The notes: generated by a model from the sequence alone, not told the origin. DNA of 64,000 nucleotides from Bacillus haynesii (GCF_001969855.1 NZ_MRBL01000006.1:62001-126000); one strand, 5' to 3'. Shown: positions 26,446-37,942, numbered from the stretch's first letter. Made by a program: numbers and translations.

Positions 26446-27372
26446 TTAGTAGCGCGGTATTTTCTCTCCCTTTTCTACACTTTTTTGGGTGTCTAATATT
26501 TGTTTCTCATTAACCAAATTCCACTTTTCTGCTATTTCTTTTTCTCTGTCACATTCAATAACAATAACGGCTTCTGTTGTATCCTTGGAAATTTTCTTTG
26601 CTTTCGGGGAAAAAAAATCGATTGCTTTAAACGTTTGAATCATTCTTTTGTCATCAGCATTCCAAACTGCTGCATCAATTTGCTTTGAAAGAAGCATATC
26701 GAAAAGCTGCATATAATTCACATTGACAAATTCAGCATTTTTATTTTCAAATTCAGCCAATGTTAATTGTTTCTGATCTAGAGATTCCAAATCAACACCT
26801 ACTCTTACGGCATCCTTACCAATTTCCTCATCTGGATGAGCTAAGAAGATTTTATGGGAAGATACATAACTACTTTCCCCAAATTTCTTGAAAATTTTCA
26901 AGTTTGGATATTCTGCTATTAAATGATCAGCCGTCATCTTAGAAACAATTGCAAAATCACTTCTTTTTGTTCGGACTGCTTCGATTCGATTCACTCCGCC
27001 ACGCATGTAGATCAAGTTAACTGTTTTTCCGGTTGATTCAAACCCTTCCACTATCCCTGTTGCCAGACCCTCATATTTCCTTGAATACGGAAGTGGCATT
27101 GAGCCGATTAATGGTGCTATACCTGCAATCTCAAGTAATAAATTGTTATCCTTACTTACTAAAAACGTTCCTAAATGGCCTCTAGCCTCCAAATGAATCG
27201 CTTTCATATCAACCAATAAATTCAGCGCACTTTGCACAGTCCCCCTGCCGATGGATAACTTATGACAGTAGTCTGAGATGCGGGGAATTTTTTCACCTGC
27301 TTTGATATTCATCAATTCTTTAGCAATATTTTTAGCTGCCAAACCATTTTTAGAGTAAAATTTTTCCCACAT
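26446..27372 (-). CDS. yhfZ: YhfZ-like transcriptional regulator
   Basis: GntR-like regulator of 308 residues. An N-terminal winged helix (about 25-75: GEKIPRISDYCHKLSIGRGTV) is joined to a periplasmic-binding-protein-like effector domain beginning with IGSMPLPYSRKYEGLATGI at about 93. The order and motifs follow E. coli YhfZ to the C-terminal GEKIPRY. It is the first gene after the strong promoter at 27416-27444 and probably represses its own operon through the paired boxes; the effector would be a pathway metabolite. The ATG at 27372 has a GAGGAAGA site. Confidence 0.82.
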   Translation of the reverse strand: MWEKFYSKNGLAAKNIAKELMNIKAGEKIPRISDYCHKLSIGRGTVQSALNLLVDMKAIHLEARGHLGTFLVSKDNNLLLEIAGIAPLIGSMPLPYSRKYEGLATGIVEGFESTGKTVNLIYMRGGVNRIEAVRTKRSDFAIVSKMTADHLIAEYPNLKIFKKFGESSYVSSHKIFLAHPDEEIGKDAVRVGVDLESLDQKQLTLAEFENKNAEFVNVNYMQLFDMLLSKQIDAAVWNADDKRMIQTFKAIDFFSPKAKKISKDTTEAVIVIECDREKEIAEKWNLVNEKQILDTQKSVEKGEKIPRY

Positions 27373-27390
27373 ACTTCATCTTCCTCAAAA

Positions 27391-27411
27391 CAATATACTA
27401 TATTCTGTATA
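27391..27411. promoter_or_regulatory. Operator-like box upstream of yhfZ
   Basis: CAATATACTATATTCTGTAT followed by A lies four bases downstream of the -10 box, over the expected transcription start, and matches the box before yhfY at 17 of 21 positions. Confidence 0.5.
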
Positions 27412-27415
27412 ATCA

Positions 27416-27444
27416 ATTATAAGAGTTGTATTCTAATTTTGCAA
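27416..27444 (-). promoter_or_regulatory. Sigma-A promoter of the yhf-type operon
   Basis: TTGCAA (27444-27439) and TATAAT (27421-27416) with a 17-base spacer on the minus strand. Confidence 0.8.
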
Positions 27445-27532
27445 TAGTATTTTATTTCAGCATACTATAACAAAAATTTGTTGCCGCCTCATGAATGAAT
27501 GATAGGTCCTCCTTGTCCCTTTTTCTGCGTGA

Positions 27533-27563
27533 TAAAAAAGAAGCAGCCGAAAAGGCTGCTTTT
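27533..27563 (-). terminator. Terminator of camS (right copy of the repeat)
   Basis: AAGCAGCCGAAAAGGCTGCTT stem with flanking A/T runs directly after the camS stop; same core as 18590-18626. Confidence 0.85.
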
Positions 27564-28754
27564 TTAAGAATCATAAATATGAACGGTCGGTTCCTTGTCT
27601 CCCGGCTTTTTCAGAATAACGGCTTCCTGTCCGGCTGACGAATTAATGTTGATCTCAACGTTCAGTCCGCTTTTGCCGTAGTAATCCATCACTTCACCGG
27701 TCAAGAACTGGGTGAAGGCGATGACTTCGCTTTTGCCGTAAAACTGCATCGGGATGTTGATTTTCATGTCCTGCATTTGGTCGTCTTTATAGAGAGCTGT
27801 GCCGACAACCCCTGTGTAGTTTGGAAAATACGTATCGACTTTGTTTTTAAAGCGTTTGAAGAGTTCCGCGTCATCCGGATGCTTCTCCGAACCTTCTGTT
27901 GAAGGGAAGAACGTGTATTCTTCATTGATTTTATCCCAGCCGCCGATCTCGCTTGTCCCTGCTTTCACATCGGTTTTGGCGATAAAGTTTCCAGGGACGA
28001 TCGATGACTTAGGCGCCTGCTTGTACAGCATGATGGTCAACGGAATATTTTTTAAATCATCCATGTTTCTGATCCGTTTCGCCACTTCTTCAGCGATTTT
28101 TTCGCCTTCCTGCCTCAGCTTTTTGTCGCTGATGGTCACCTCTTTTTGCGGGTCGCCGACATTTTCGCGGTAGTAGTAGACAGAGTTCAGCGCAAGGCCG
28201 ATCACGACGCCGCCGAGCTCAATCGTATCCTTGTCTTTGCGGACGAGGTAGTCGTGCTCAAGCATATGGGCGAGGTATACCGGGCTTTCTTCGTTTTGCT
28301 TCTCTGTTGATCCGCTTCCGGAAAGGGCAGGGTTCAGCCCGAGGTTTTTGAAGTTTTTATCGTCTTTCTCCGCTTTTTTCAGGTCGTCCCCCGTTTTTTT
28401 GCGGGCGAGCCAGCTCGATACTGTATCCTCATCCAGGTATTGTCCTTCTTGAAAAAGGTAATCGTCAGTAGAAAATGAATCTTGCGCAAGGCGCATCATG
28501 CCTGTCTCAAATTCATCGATATCCAGCCGCGTATTCAGGCGTTCGGTCGTCAAGCCGCGGGCTTTCCCCGCCTTGAAAGGAAGAACCATTTTATAATAAG
28601 AATCGGAGATGTTGTATTTCGGAATGATGGCTTTTTCTTTCGACTTATCCGTTTTCTGCACCATCTCCTGCTCTTCTTCTCCCCCAAAATTCGGCGCACA
28701 GGCTGAGAGCATGAGCATACCCGCAGCAGCCGCCAAACATAATATCTTTTTCAA
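27564..28754 (-). CDS. camS: CamS family sex-pheromone lipoprotein precursor
   Basis: Surface lipoprotein, 396 residues. The signal peptide ends in the lipobox LSAC with lipidated Cys19. Family members in staphylococci release a short peptide from this signal sequence that acts as an enterococcal pheromone mimic. The body is the CamS domain (YerH in B. subtilis), of unknown function. Last gene of pcrB-pcrA-ligA-camS, 15 bases after ligA. Its 3' end is duplicated at 18590-18690. Confidence 0.9.
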   Translation of the reverse strand: MKKILCLAAAAGMLMLSACAPNFGGEEEQEMVQKTDKSKEKAIIPKYNISDSYYKMVLPFKAGKARGLTTERLNTRLDIDEFETGMMRLAQDSFSTDDYLFQEGQYLDEDTVSSWLARKKTGDDLKKAEKDDKNFKNLGLNPALSGSGSTEKQNEESPVYLAHMLEHDYLVRKDKDTIELGGVVIGLALNSVYYYRENVGDPQKEVTISDKKLRQEGEKIAEEVAKRIRNMDDLKNIPLTIMLYKQAPKSSIVPGNFIAKTDVKAGTSEIGGWDKINEEYTFFPSTEGSEKHPDDAELFKRFKNKVDTYFPNYTGVVGTALYKDDQMQDMKINIPMQFYGKSEVIAFTQFLTGEVMDYYGKSGLNVEININSSAGQEAVILKKPGDKEPTVHIYDS

Positions 28755-28769
28755 TAGAAAACACTCCTC

Positions 28770-30791
<2,022 letters not shown>

Positions 30792-30806
30792 TCAGGTCTT
30801 TTGCCA

Positions 30807-33026
30807 TTATTGCTTTTCAATTGGCGCAAAGGGCGCGAGAAGACGCTTCACTCCGGTCGGGCTCGGGAAGGCGATGTCAAGCTCTGTCGATTCGCCGGAT
30901 CCTTTAACGCTGACAACGGTTCCGACGCCCCATTTTTTATGGGAGGCTTTATCGCCGACTGCCCAATTGACACCGTCGCCGCCGGTTTTGCTGTACGATG
31001 CAGCCGGCCGGGTAACGGGGCCTCTCCGCTCAGGCTTTCTTCCAAACGGCGTTTTCAGATCTTTTTTCTTCTCGTTTAGATTGTCCAATAATCCCTCCGG
31101 TATTTCCGCAATGAACCTTGATTCCGGGTTCATATTCGTTCTCCCGAACAATGTCCGCATTCGCGCGTTTGTTAAATAAAGTTCTTCCTCAGCCCTCGTG
31201 ATGCCGACGTATGCGAGCCTCCGCTCTTCTTCCATCTCCGCTTCCTCCATCAGGGAGCGGCTGTGCGGGAATACCCCTTCTTCAAGCCCCATCAGGAACA
31301 CGACCGGGAATTCGAGTCCTTTTGCGGCATGAAGCGTCATTAAGATGACCGCGTCTTGATTTCCGGTCTCTTCTTCCTTCTGATCAAGCTGATCGATATC
31401 GGCGATGAGCGCCAAATCCGTCAAAAAGGCGACGAGCGATTTATCTTCGCTTTGCTGCTCAAAGTTTTTCGTTACGGAGAGAAACTCGTCGATATTTTCA
31501 AGGCGGCTCTGCGCCTCCAGGGATTTTTCCGCTTTCAGCATTTCGCGGTATTCGGTTTTTTCAAGAATTTCTTCCGTAAGCTCTGTGACGGATAAGTATT
31601 CCTGCATATTCGTCAAGTTTTCAATCGTCTGTCTGAACTCATCAAGCGCGTTGACCGCTCTTGCACTGAGGCCGATAAAGTCAACCTGGCCGAGCGCTTC
31701 AAATAAAGACATTCCGTTCATATCGGCATAAGCTGCGATTTTATCGACTGAAGTCGCTCCGACGCCGCGCTTCGGCACGTTCACGATCCGCGCAAAGCTG
31801 ATATCGTCGTCAGGGTTTGCGACGAGGCGTAAATATGCAAGGATGTCTTTGATCTCTTTTCTGTCATAGAATTTCGTGCCGCCGACGATGTTGTAGTTGA
31901 TGTTCGCTTTCATCAGCGTTTCCTCGATGACCCGCGACTGGGCATTCGTCCGGTACAAAATCGCGATATCTGAGAAGGATCGTTTTCCAGAGCCAACGAG
32001 CTCCCTGATTTTGCCCGCGACAAATTGGCCTTCGCCAAATTCGTTGTCGCCTCTGAAGTAAGAGATTTTCGCCCCTTCGTCATTTTCGGTCCAGAGGTTT
32101 TTCGGCTTTCTGTTTGAGTTGTTCTGAATCACTTCATTGGCCGCATTCAATATCCGCTTTGTCGATCTGTAGTTTTGTTCGAGCAGAATGACGCTTGCAT
32201 TCGGATAGTCTTTTTCAAACGACAGAATGTTGGCAATGTCCGCTCCGCGCCATCTGTAGATCGACTGGTCGGAGTCCCCGACAACGCAGATGTTTTGGAA
32301 GCGCTGCGCCATTTTTTTGACGAGCAAATACTGCGCCCTGTTCGTATCCTGATATTCATCAACATGAATGTATTGGAATTTGCGCTGGTAGTATTCAAGC
32401 ACTTCCGGCACACGGTCAAACAGGACAATCGTCGTCATGATCAAATCGTCAAAATCGAGCGACTGGTTTTTCCGCAGTTTCTTCTGATAATCTTTATAGA
32501 CATCGCTGACGACTTGTTCAAAAAAACCGCCGGCAGTTTTCTCGTACTCTTCCGGGTCGATCAATTCGTTTTTCGCACCGCTGATCGATCCGAGTATACT
32601 TCTGGGATCGAATTTTTTCGGATCGATGTTTCTTTCTTTGAGGATTCCTTTAATGACGGAAAGCTGATCAGACGTATCAAGAATCGAGAAATTCCGGTTG
32701 ATGCCGATTCTGTCGATGTCTCTCCGCAAAATTCTGACGCACATGCTGTGGAACGTCGAAATCCAGATGTCATCCGCTCCCGGTCCGAGAATGCGTTCCA
32801 CACGCTCTTTCATTTCTCTGGCCGCTTTGTTCGTAAACGTAATCGCCAAAATGTTCCACGGGGCAACGCGCTTCTCCGCCATTAAATACGCAATGCGGTG
32901 CGTCAATACCCGCGTCTTTCCGCTTCCTGCTCCGGCCATGATCAAAAGCGGACCGTCCGTCGTTTTGACCGCTTCCTGCTGCATCTTGTTTAATCCGCTT
33001 AATAATTGGTCGCTAATGTAATTCAA
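30807..33026 (-). CDS. pcrA: ATP-dependent DNA helicase PcrA
   Basis: Superfamily 1A 3'-5' helicase needed for repair, rolling-circle plasmid replication and clearing transcription-replication conflicts. 739 residues: Walker A AGAGSGKT at 31-38, motif [10 protein letters not shown], motif [19 protein letters not shown], motif V/VI with [16 protein letters not shown] and [17 protein letters not shown], and a C-terminal Tudor-like RNA polymerase interaction domain ([20 protein letters not shown]). Confidence 0.97.
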   Translation of the reverse strand: MNYISDQLLSGLNKMQQEAVKTTDGPLLIMAGAGSGKTRVLTHRIAYLMAEKRVAPWNILAITFTNKAAREMKERVERILGPGADDIWISTFHSMCVRILRRDIDRIGINRNFSILDTSDQLSVIKGILKERNIDPKKFDPRSILGSISGAKNELIDPEEYEKTAGGFFEQVVSDVYKDYQKKLRKNQSLDFDDLIMTTIVLFDRVPEVLEYYQRKFQYIHVDEYQDTNRAQYLLVKKMAQRFQNICVVGDSDQSIYRWRGADIANILSFEKDYPNASVILLEQNYRSTKRILNAANEVIQNNSNRKPKNLWTENDEGAKISYFRGDNEFGEGQFVAGKIRELVGSGKRSFSDIAILYRTNAQSRVIEETLMKANINYNIVGGTKFYDRKEIKDILAYLRLVANPDDDISFARIVNVPKRGVGATSVDKIAAYADMNGMSLFEALGQVDFIGLSARAVNALDEFRQTIENLTNMQEYLSVTELTEEILEKTEYREMLKAEKSLEAQSRLENIDEFLSVTKNFEQQSEDKSLVAFLTDLALIADIDQLDQKEEETGNQDAVILMTLHAAKGLEFPVVFLMGLEEGVFPHSRSLMEEAEMEEERRLAYVGITRAEEELYLTNARMRTLFGRTNMNPESRFIAEIPEGLLDNLNEKKKDLKTPFGRKPERRGPVTRPAASYSKTGGDGVNWAVGDKASHKKWGVGTVVSVKGSGESTELDIAFPSPTGVKRLLAPFAPIEKQ

Positions 33027-33085
33027 TTCCGTTCACCGCCTATTCAAACATATGTTCTATTATAAACCAATCCGGTTCGTTGTGC

Positions 33086-33772
33086 TCATCCTTTTACGGC
33101 CTGTACCGTTTTCAACGCTTCTTCGAAGTTCTCATAAATCGCGTTTCCGACTACAATTACATCGGCGTGTTCAGCCATTTTAACCGCCGTCTTTGCATCT
33201 TTGATGCCGCCGCCGTAAAACAGTGTCGTTTCCTGAAGAACGGCTTTTGTTTCCTTAACGGTTTCTGCATCACCCAGCATACCGCTGTATTCAAGATAAA
33301 AGACCGGAAGGCGGAAAAGGTGTTCAGCCACGCGGGCGTACGCTTTAATATCCTCAATGTCAAGCTCGGTATCTGCGTTCGTCAAAGCGGCAGCCTTGCA
33401 GTCCTGATTCAAAATACAGTACCCTTCAACAACAATCTCTTCAGGCGACATCAGCTCGCCGTATTCTTTCATCGCCTTTTTATGTAAGCCGGCAATCCAG
33501 TCGGTATCCCTGCTGTTGAGCACAGTCGGTATAAAATAGAGGTCAAACCCCGGGACGATCGCGTCAATCGTCGACACTTCAAGGACGCACGGCACTAAAA
33601 AGCGGCGCACCTTTGACATCAGCCGAAGGACGTCATCTTCTGTAACATGATCGCTTCCGCCGATCAAAACCGCGTCTGTTCCGGATTCGCACAGCTGTTC
33701 AAGCTGATCATCCGTAATATCTTTATTCGGATCGAGTTTAAAGACGTGCTTCCACTCGGTAATATCGTACAT
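33086..33772 (-). CDS. pcrB: Heptaprenylglyceryl phosphate synthase PcrB
   Basis: Joins heptaprenyl diphosphate to glycerol-1-phosphate, making an archaeal-type ether lipid precursor in bacilli. 228 residues with a TIM-barrel fold; YLEYSGMLGD and YGGGIKDAKTA-type phosphate-binding loops (about 160 and 190) are visible. The ATG at 33772 follows GGAGGAG and gives the standard family length, so the longer reading from 33802 is not used. First gene of the pcrB-pcrA-ligA-camS operon. Confidence 0.93.
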   Translation of the reverse strand: MYDITEWKHVFKLDPNKDITDDQLEQLCESGTDAVLIGGSDHVTEDDVLRLMSKVRRFLVPCVLEVSTIDAIVPGFDLYFIPTVLNSRDTDWIAGLHKKAMKEYGELMSPEEIVVEGYCILNQDCKAAALTNADTELDIEDIKAYARVAEHLFRLPVFYLEYSGMLGDAETVKETKAVLQETTLFYGGGIKDAKTAVKMAEHADVIVVGNAIYENFEEALKTVQAVKG

Positions 33773-33873
33773 GAAAAAAGCTCCTCCATTCGTTCTTACC
33801 ATTTAAATATTATAACAAATTCAGCCCCTTTCGAAAAACGGATAACGAATAAACGATAAACGGGCAGAAAGCA

Positions 33874-33915
33874 TAAAAAAACCGCCGGTGCTCAGTGCCC
33901 TGAGCTAGGCGGTTT
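33874..33915 (-). terminator. Terminator of yerC
   Basis: Minus-strand ACCGCC and GGCGGT arms around a 24-base, partly self-paired loop, followed by TTTTTTT. Confidence 0.8.
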
Positions 33916-33922
33916 CATGACA

Positions 33923-34234
33923 TCATGATGATGTTTCAGATTGATTTGCTTTGACGCGGTCCAGCGCCATGGTATAAGCGTCATTTCCGTAGTTCAGGCA
34001 GCGCTTCACCCTGGAAATGGTTGCGGTGCTCGCTCCGGTTTCCGTCTCAATTTTATGATACGTGTTGCCGTCGCGCAGCATTCTGGCTACTTCGAGCCGC
34101 TGAGCCAATGATTGAATTTCATTTATTGTGCATAAATCATCGAAAAAACGATAGCATTCTTCGAGATCTTTTAGTGATAGTATGGATTGAAAAAGCTGGT
34201 CCAGCTCTCTCCCGCGCAATTTATCGATCTGCAT
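33923..34234 (-). CDS. yerC: TrpR/YerC/YecD-family DNA-binding protein
   Basis: Small helix-turn-helix protein (103 residues) of the TrpR-like YerC/YecD family. The DNA-binding segment is around 55-82 (AQRLEVARMLRDGNTYHKIE then TGASTATISRVKRCLNYG). Target genes are not evident here. It starts two bases after the yerB stop and so probably forms an operon with yerB. Confidence 0.92.
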   Translation of the reverse strand: MQIDKLRGRELDQLFQSILSLKDLEECYRFFDDLCTINEIQSLAQRLEVARMLRDGNTYHKIETETGASTATISRVKRCLNYGNDAYTMALDRVKANQSETSS

Positions 34235-34236
34235 CT

Positions 34237-35226
34237 TTACACACCTTCTCCTTTGCTAATAGAAACCTTGCTGAGATCGGGAACGATATTGATCCACGTT
34301 TTTCCCGGCACGAACGGAACCGTTTTGCCGTCCGTCTTCGGTATGATCCGGCCGTTTTCGTTCTTCCAGCTGATCCGATGGACTTCCCCGTTTTGCAGAA
34401 GGAGTCCTTTTCCGCCTGAACGAAGGTCAATATCCCTTCTCCCGTATGCATCTTTCATATGATGTTCGGCTTCCGCTATTAGAATGTTTTGAAGAACAAC
34501 CGGTTCTTCTGTTTCAAGGTCTGTTGTCAAAACGCCGTCTGACTTTCTCACATAGCCTTCAACCTTTTTATCATAACCATATTCGACACGGTTTGTAACG
34601 GATTTTGTTCCATAATCTAACCGTATAGAATAAAGCTCATCCGAAGGTTTGTCAGGGCTTGCTTTAAAAGTGAGCGGTTCTGTGCGGGTTTCGATGGCAT
34701 ATCCTTTGTTATCTGCTGCTTGCTTTACGTTTTTGAACGACGTATACGAATTATGCGGCGCCTCCCGAAAATCGGCCCTCCAAAACAGGCTCCCGTCGTA
34801 ATCCATTCCATTGATATGATCGGCGTCGCCGTTCAACAGGCGGCTTTTTGCACCCGGACTCCAGCCGTGATGCACCAAGATGCTGTCAAAACCGAGAGCC
34901 AAATCAATGAAATACTCCCGGGCGCTGCGGACTGGGCCAACCGCTTCAGGCATGTCGCTTTGATAGATCGCCAACAATCGTGTGATCGGTCCTTCACTGA
35001 GAGCTTCAATGACAATGTCAGCCTTGCTTAATCCCGACTGCGGCCTTGCTTTTGAATGATTGTTCACCACAACGGCAATGGGCCGCTGCCGAATATCTCC
35101 GTCCGCCTTCAATCCTGTCAGCGGATGAATGGTCTTTTCCTTTTCCTGCTGTTCCTGCGACTGGCACGCTGCAAGCAGTAAAAGCGAAGCAAAACAAAGC
35201 AGTACTCTTACATATCGATTCACCAT
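34237..35226 (-). CDS. yerB: DUF3048 lipoprotein YerB
   Basis: Membrane-anchored lipoprotein, 329 residues, signal peptide with lipobox LAAC (Cys21). The mature part is the DUF3048 domain pair: HPLTGLKADGDIRQRPIAVV near residue 34 and conserved ITRLLAIYQSDMPEAVGPVRSAREY-type block near 80-105. B. subtilis YerB is of unknown function. Precedes yerC. Confidence 0.9.
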   Translation of the reverse strand: MVNRYVRVLLCFASLLLLAACQSQEQQEKEKTIHPLTGLKADGDIRQRPIAVVVNNHSKARPQSGLSKADIVIEALSEGPITRLLAIYQSDMPEAVGPVRSAREYFIDLALGFDSILVHHGWSPGAKSRLLNGDADHINGMDYDGSLFWRADFREAPHNSYTSFKNVKQAADNKGYAIETRTEPLTFKASPDKPSDELYSIRLDYGTKSVTNRVEYGYDKKVEGYVRKSDGVLTTDLETEEPVVLQNILIAEAEHHMKDAYGRRDIDLRSGGKGLLLQNGEVHRISWKNENGRIIPKTDGKTVPFVPGKTWINIVPDLSKVSISKGEGV

Positions 35227-35251
35227 AGATTAGCTCCCGCTCTTTTATATT

Positions 35252-36991
35252 TTAACGCATTATCGATGGAAAGAGTACAGTTTTTTTCATCACATCAAAG
35301 ATCCCTTTCGGCGTCACCCTGATATAAGGCAGATGAGTGCTTTGCAAAAAGAGCAGGGTATAGATCGGGTCGTCAAACGTATAGCCTCTTTCATACAGAA
35401 GCTCTTTTAACGCTTTTTCCCTTTCAAGCACCTTTTCATACGTCTCATTTGATGCGCCGCCGCTTAAATGAAGAGGAATTTCGTGCAGAATTTTTCCGTT
35501 TTCCGCTAATACGATACCTCCTCCGATTTCTTTCATCCGTTTGAAGGCCAGAAGCATGTCTTCCTTGTTTTTGCCGATCACAATAATATCTCCCGTTGTC
35601 GAATAGGAGCTGACGAACCCTTGGACGCGGGTTGCAAAGCCTTTCAGCATCGTATTGACACGCCACTTTCCGTATTTGTCGAACAGCGAGAGATAGCTTT
35701 CATCATGGTCAAAAGAAAGCTGGTTCACAGAGTTGTCAATTTCAATCGTATAAGGCTCCATAATCACGGAATTCCTCATTTTTAAGCCGAGCGGCATCGA
35801 AAACTGCAAATCATCCATCGTTAGATCATATGAAAGGTTCAGAGGGACAAGACCCCCTTTTTGCCAGTCCGGGATAGAAAACGCATTCATATTTGCGCCG
35901 TCTGATTTGATCAGCCGCCCTTTTGCCAAAACCGTCTCTGGATTCGGCTCATCAGGGCTCTTTAAAATATTGAGCGTCGCGTATCTGCCCGGTGCAACCA
36001 CACCGAGAATGTCTTCCATATGGTAATACTTGGCGATATTAAACGAAGCCATATTATAGGCGTCGATCAGCGGCACGCCCTCTTCGATGGCAATTTCAAT
36101 CAGCTTGTTTGTCATGCCTTCCTTATAAAAGTTCGGTGTTGCGCCGTCTGTTGTATAAAACATATGGTCATAATGGTGAAAGCCTTCTTCGTGCAGCTCG
36201 CGCAAAATCTTTCGCAAATCAGGGCGAATGGAAGACTGTCTCAAGCCGACGTGGTATCCAAGTTCAAGACGCTTCAGTACTTCCTTTCCTGTCATAGCTT
36301 CATGATCGGCGTCAGCGCCGAAAAGTTTCATTTTTGTCAGCGTTTTTTCCGATGCACCCGGAAAATGGCCTTCGATCCGCTTTCTCCTTCTTTTCGTGCA
36401 CTGCATGCAGTGAAGGAGCAGATCATCGCCGTCCAAAAGGCGAGGCCAGCCTGTCATTTCTCCTCCCTGGATGACATCCGGGTGTTCTCCCCAATGTTTT
36501 CGGTAATCGATCGATAAAATTTGATCTTCATTCAGCACTTCAGTCTGCAAGTCATACCTTGACCACCAATAGTAGTGGACAGGCTGTTTTTTCAGTTCTT
36601 CCAATATAGAAAACGCTTTCTTTTTTCCGCAATGTAAAAGCAGAAACAAGTTGTCATTTACGAATGTCGTCGTTCCAAACTGTGACACATATTCAGCCAA
36701 AGTTTGGGGATTATAAATTTGAAAAGGATGTACATGCGGCTCCATATACCCGGGTACAATGTATTTTCCTTCACAATCTATTGTAGTTTTAACAGCCGTC
36801 TTCGGCAAGTCACGGCCGACGTAAACGATTCTGTCATGATGAATCCATACGTTTGCCTGAATCCATTGCTTTACATACGGGTTCAGTACAGATGCATTTC
36901 GTAAAAGGAGCGTTGGCTGCAGCCTTGAACTTACAACATCAACTTGCGATCTGATGTGCTTGTTTTTCCAAATTAAGGTGCGTTCGGACAT
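35252..36991 (-). CDS. yerA: Adenine deaminase-family amidohydrolase YerA
   Basis: Metal-dependent amidohydrolase related to adenine deaminase, 579 residues. Visible are YIVPGYMEPHVHPF at about 74-87 (metal-binding HxH), EMTGWP near 178, and DHEAMTGKEVLKRL near 235, with an adenine-deaminase C-terminal domain from about 400. B. subtilis YerA is annotated as a putative adenine deaminase, distinct from AdeC. No purine-salvage partner is adjacent, though the pur genes lie close by. Confidence 0.88.
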   Translation of the reverse strand: MSERTLIWKNKHIRSQVDVVSSRLQPTLLLRNASVLNPYVKQWIQANVWIHHDRIVYVGRDLPKTAVKTTIDCEGKYIVPGYMEPHVHPFQIYNPQTLAEYVSQFGTTTFVNDNLFLLLHCGKKKAFSILEELKKQPVHYYWWSRYDLQTEVLNEDQILSIDYRKHWGEHPDVIQGGEMTGWPRLLDGDDLLLHCMQCTKRRRKRIEGHFPGASEKTLTKMKLFGADADHEAMTGKEVLKRLELGYHVGLRQSSIRPDLRKILRELHEEGFHHYDHMFYTTDGATPNFYKEGMTNKLIEIAIEEGVPLIDAYNMASFNIAKYYHMEDILGVVAPGRYATLNILKSPDEPNPETVLAKGRLIKSDGANMNAFSIPDWQKGGLVPLNLSYDLTMDDLQFSMPLGLKMRNSVIMEPYTIEIDNSVNQLSFDHDESYLSLFDKYGKWRVNTMLKGFATRVQGFVSSYSTTGDIIVIGKNKEDMLLAFKRMKEIGGGIVLAENGKILHEIPLHLSGGASNETYEKVLEREKALKELLYERGYTFDDPIYTLLFLQSTHLPYIRVTPKGIFDVMKKTVLFPSIMR

Positions 36992-37116
36992 TCACATACT
37001 CTCCTTTACATGTAATGATCCCATGTTAACACATTTACTATCGTCACGCATTACCAATCCGTTACAATTTTTTGAAAAAACACTTTATTTAATTATTTAA
37101 ATAGGAGGAATGAAGT

Positions 37117-37347
37117 ATGAAGCAAAATATCGGACTGTTTGACGCCGTTTTTCGGATTGCCTGCGGACTGACGATCCTGTCGGCGGCAGCGGCAAAGTTT
37201 ACGAGAAAACCGTGGTGCAGAATGACGCTTTTCTGCATGTTTATGGGGGCGATGAAGGCCGCTTCCGGCATTTTACGATTTTGTCCGATGACGTATGTTT
37301 GCCAAACTTATATGAAGCAGCAAGGAGAGACTGGCGAACAATCATAA
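37117..37347 (+). CDS. DUF2892 (YgaP-type transmembrane domain) small protein
   Basis: 76 residues with two hydrophobic segments (about 13-27 and 38-53) resembling the stand-alone YgaP-like DUF2892 membrane domain: NIGLFDAVFRIACGLTIL-type first helix, then cysteines in CRMTLFCMFMG and RFCPMTYVCQTY. Preceded by AGGAGG and followed by its own terminator. Role unknown. Confidence 0.75.
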   Translation: MKQNIGLFDAVFRIACGLTILSAAAAKFTRKPWCRMTLFCMFMGAMKAASGILRFCPMTYVCQTYMKQQGETGEQS

Positions 37348-37369
37348 AAAGCACCTTTTAGGTGCTTTC
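37345..37369 (+). terminator. Terminator of the DUF2892 gene
   Basis: AAAAAGCACCT-TTT-AGGTGCTTTC hairpin at the stop codon. Confidence 0.7.
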
Positions 37370-37842
37370 AGACCGTTGACAAAATAGGTCGGATTTTTAA
37401 GGTCCTACCTATTTTTGTCCAGTTTATTTTGTTTTTCCGATGAAAAGGCCGGCGATTAGGGCCTTTCCACGTCCAATTCGCCAGTTTTTTAGATTCATGG
37501 CAGCGAAAACAAGCATCACCTGCATGGACAACTTTTTCTTTCTCCGCAGGGTTATCCAGCACAGGCCATGCTTGTGTTTTAAATCCGCAAAACCCGTTCG
37601 ATCGTTTCGCGAATGGAGCGATGCCCAAACACGTATTGAATCAGAATCATTTTGATCAATGCAACGGGATCAATGCTTGGACGTCCTTTTGAAGAATAAA
37701 GAGGGGCAACTTTTTCATAAATAAATGAAAAATCCACGGCTTCTTTCATCTTCCTGACCAGATGATCTTCAGAGACAAGTTCGCTTAAGGCAACGACTTC
37801 AAGCTGTTCACGTTAATCTTTTGAGTGCTTGGACAACATCAT
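37368..37842 (-). pseudogene. IS1182-family transposase relic
   Basis: Minus-strand reading from the ATG at 37842 gives MMLSKHSKD, a stop at codon 10, then REQLEVVALSELVSEDHLVRKM-type N-terminus and a DFSFIYEKVAPLYSSKGRPS block, typical of IS1182-group transposases. After SIRETIERVLRI (stop near 37590) the sequence jumps to the family C-terminus (VMLVFAAMNLKKLANWTW), with a further frameshift in an A-run. Most of the catalytic core is deleted, so the element is dead. Clear terminal inverted repeats were not seen. Confidence 0.75.
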
Positions 37843-37865
37843 CTAGATTCCACTCACATTTTTTT

Positions 37866-37942
37866 AAAAAAAGCTTGTCGATGAAGCCACTTTTTATGAC
37901 TTTGTCGACAAGCTGAAACATCCCAAACCGGGATGCTTTTTT
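37866..37942 (-). terminator. Tandem hairpins after yybP
   Basis: First, CATCCC-ggttt-GGGATG (T-run on the plus strand). Then GCTTGTCGACAAAGT pairs with a GCTTCATCGACAAGC-type arm and is followed on the minus strand by TTTTTTT. The second shares its arms with the terminator at 6707-6753. Confidence 0.75.

Noticed and set aside
37368..37628. A minus-strand ORF of 86 codons as an intact gene
   Set aside because: Only its last part matches the transposase C-terminus; the first part is the N-terminal transposase region read out of frame.
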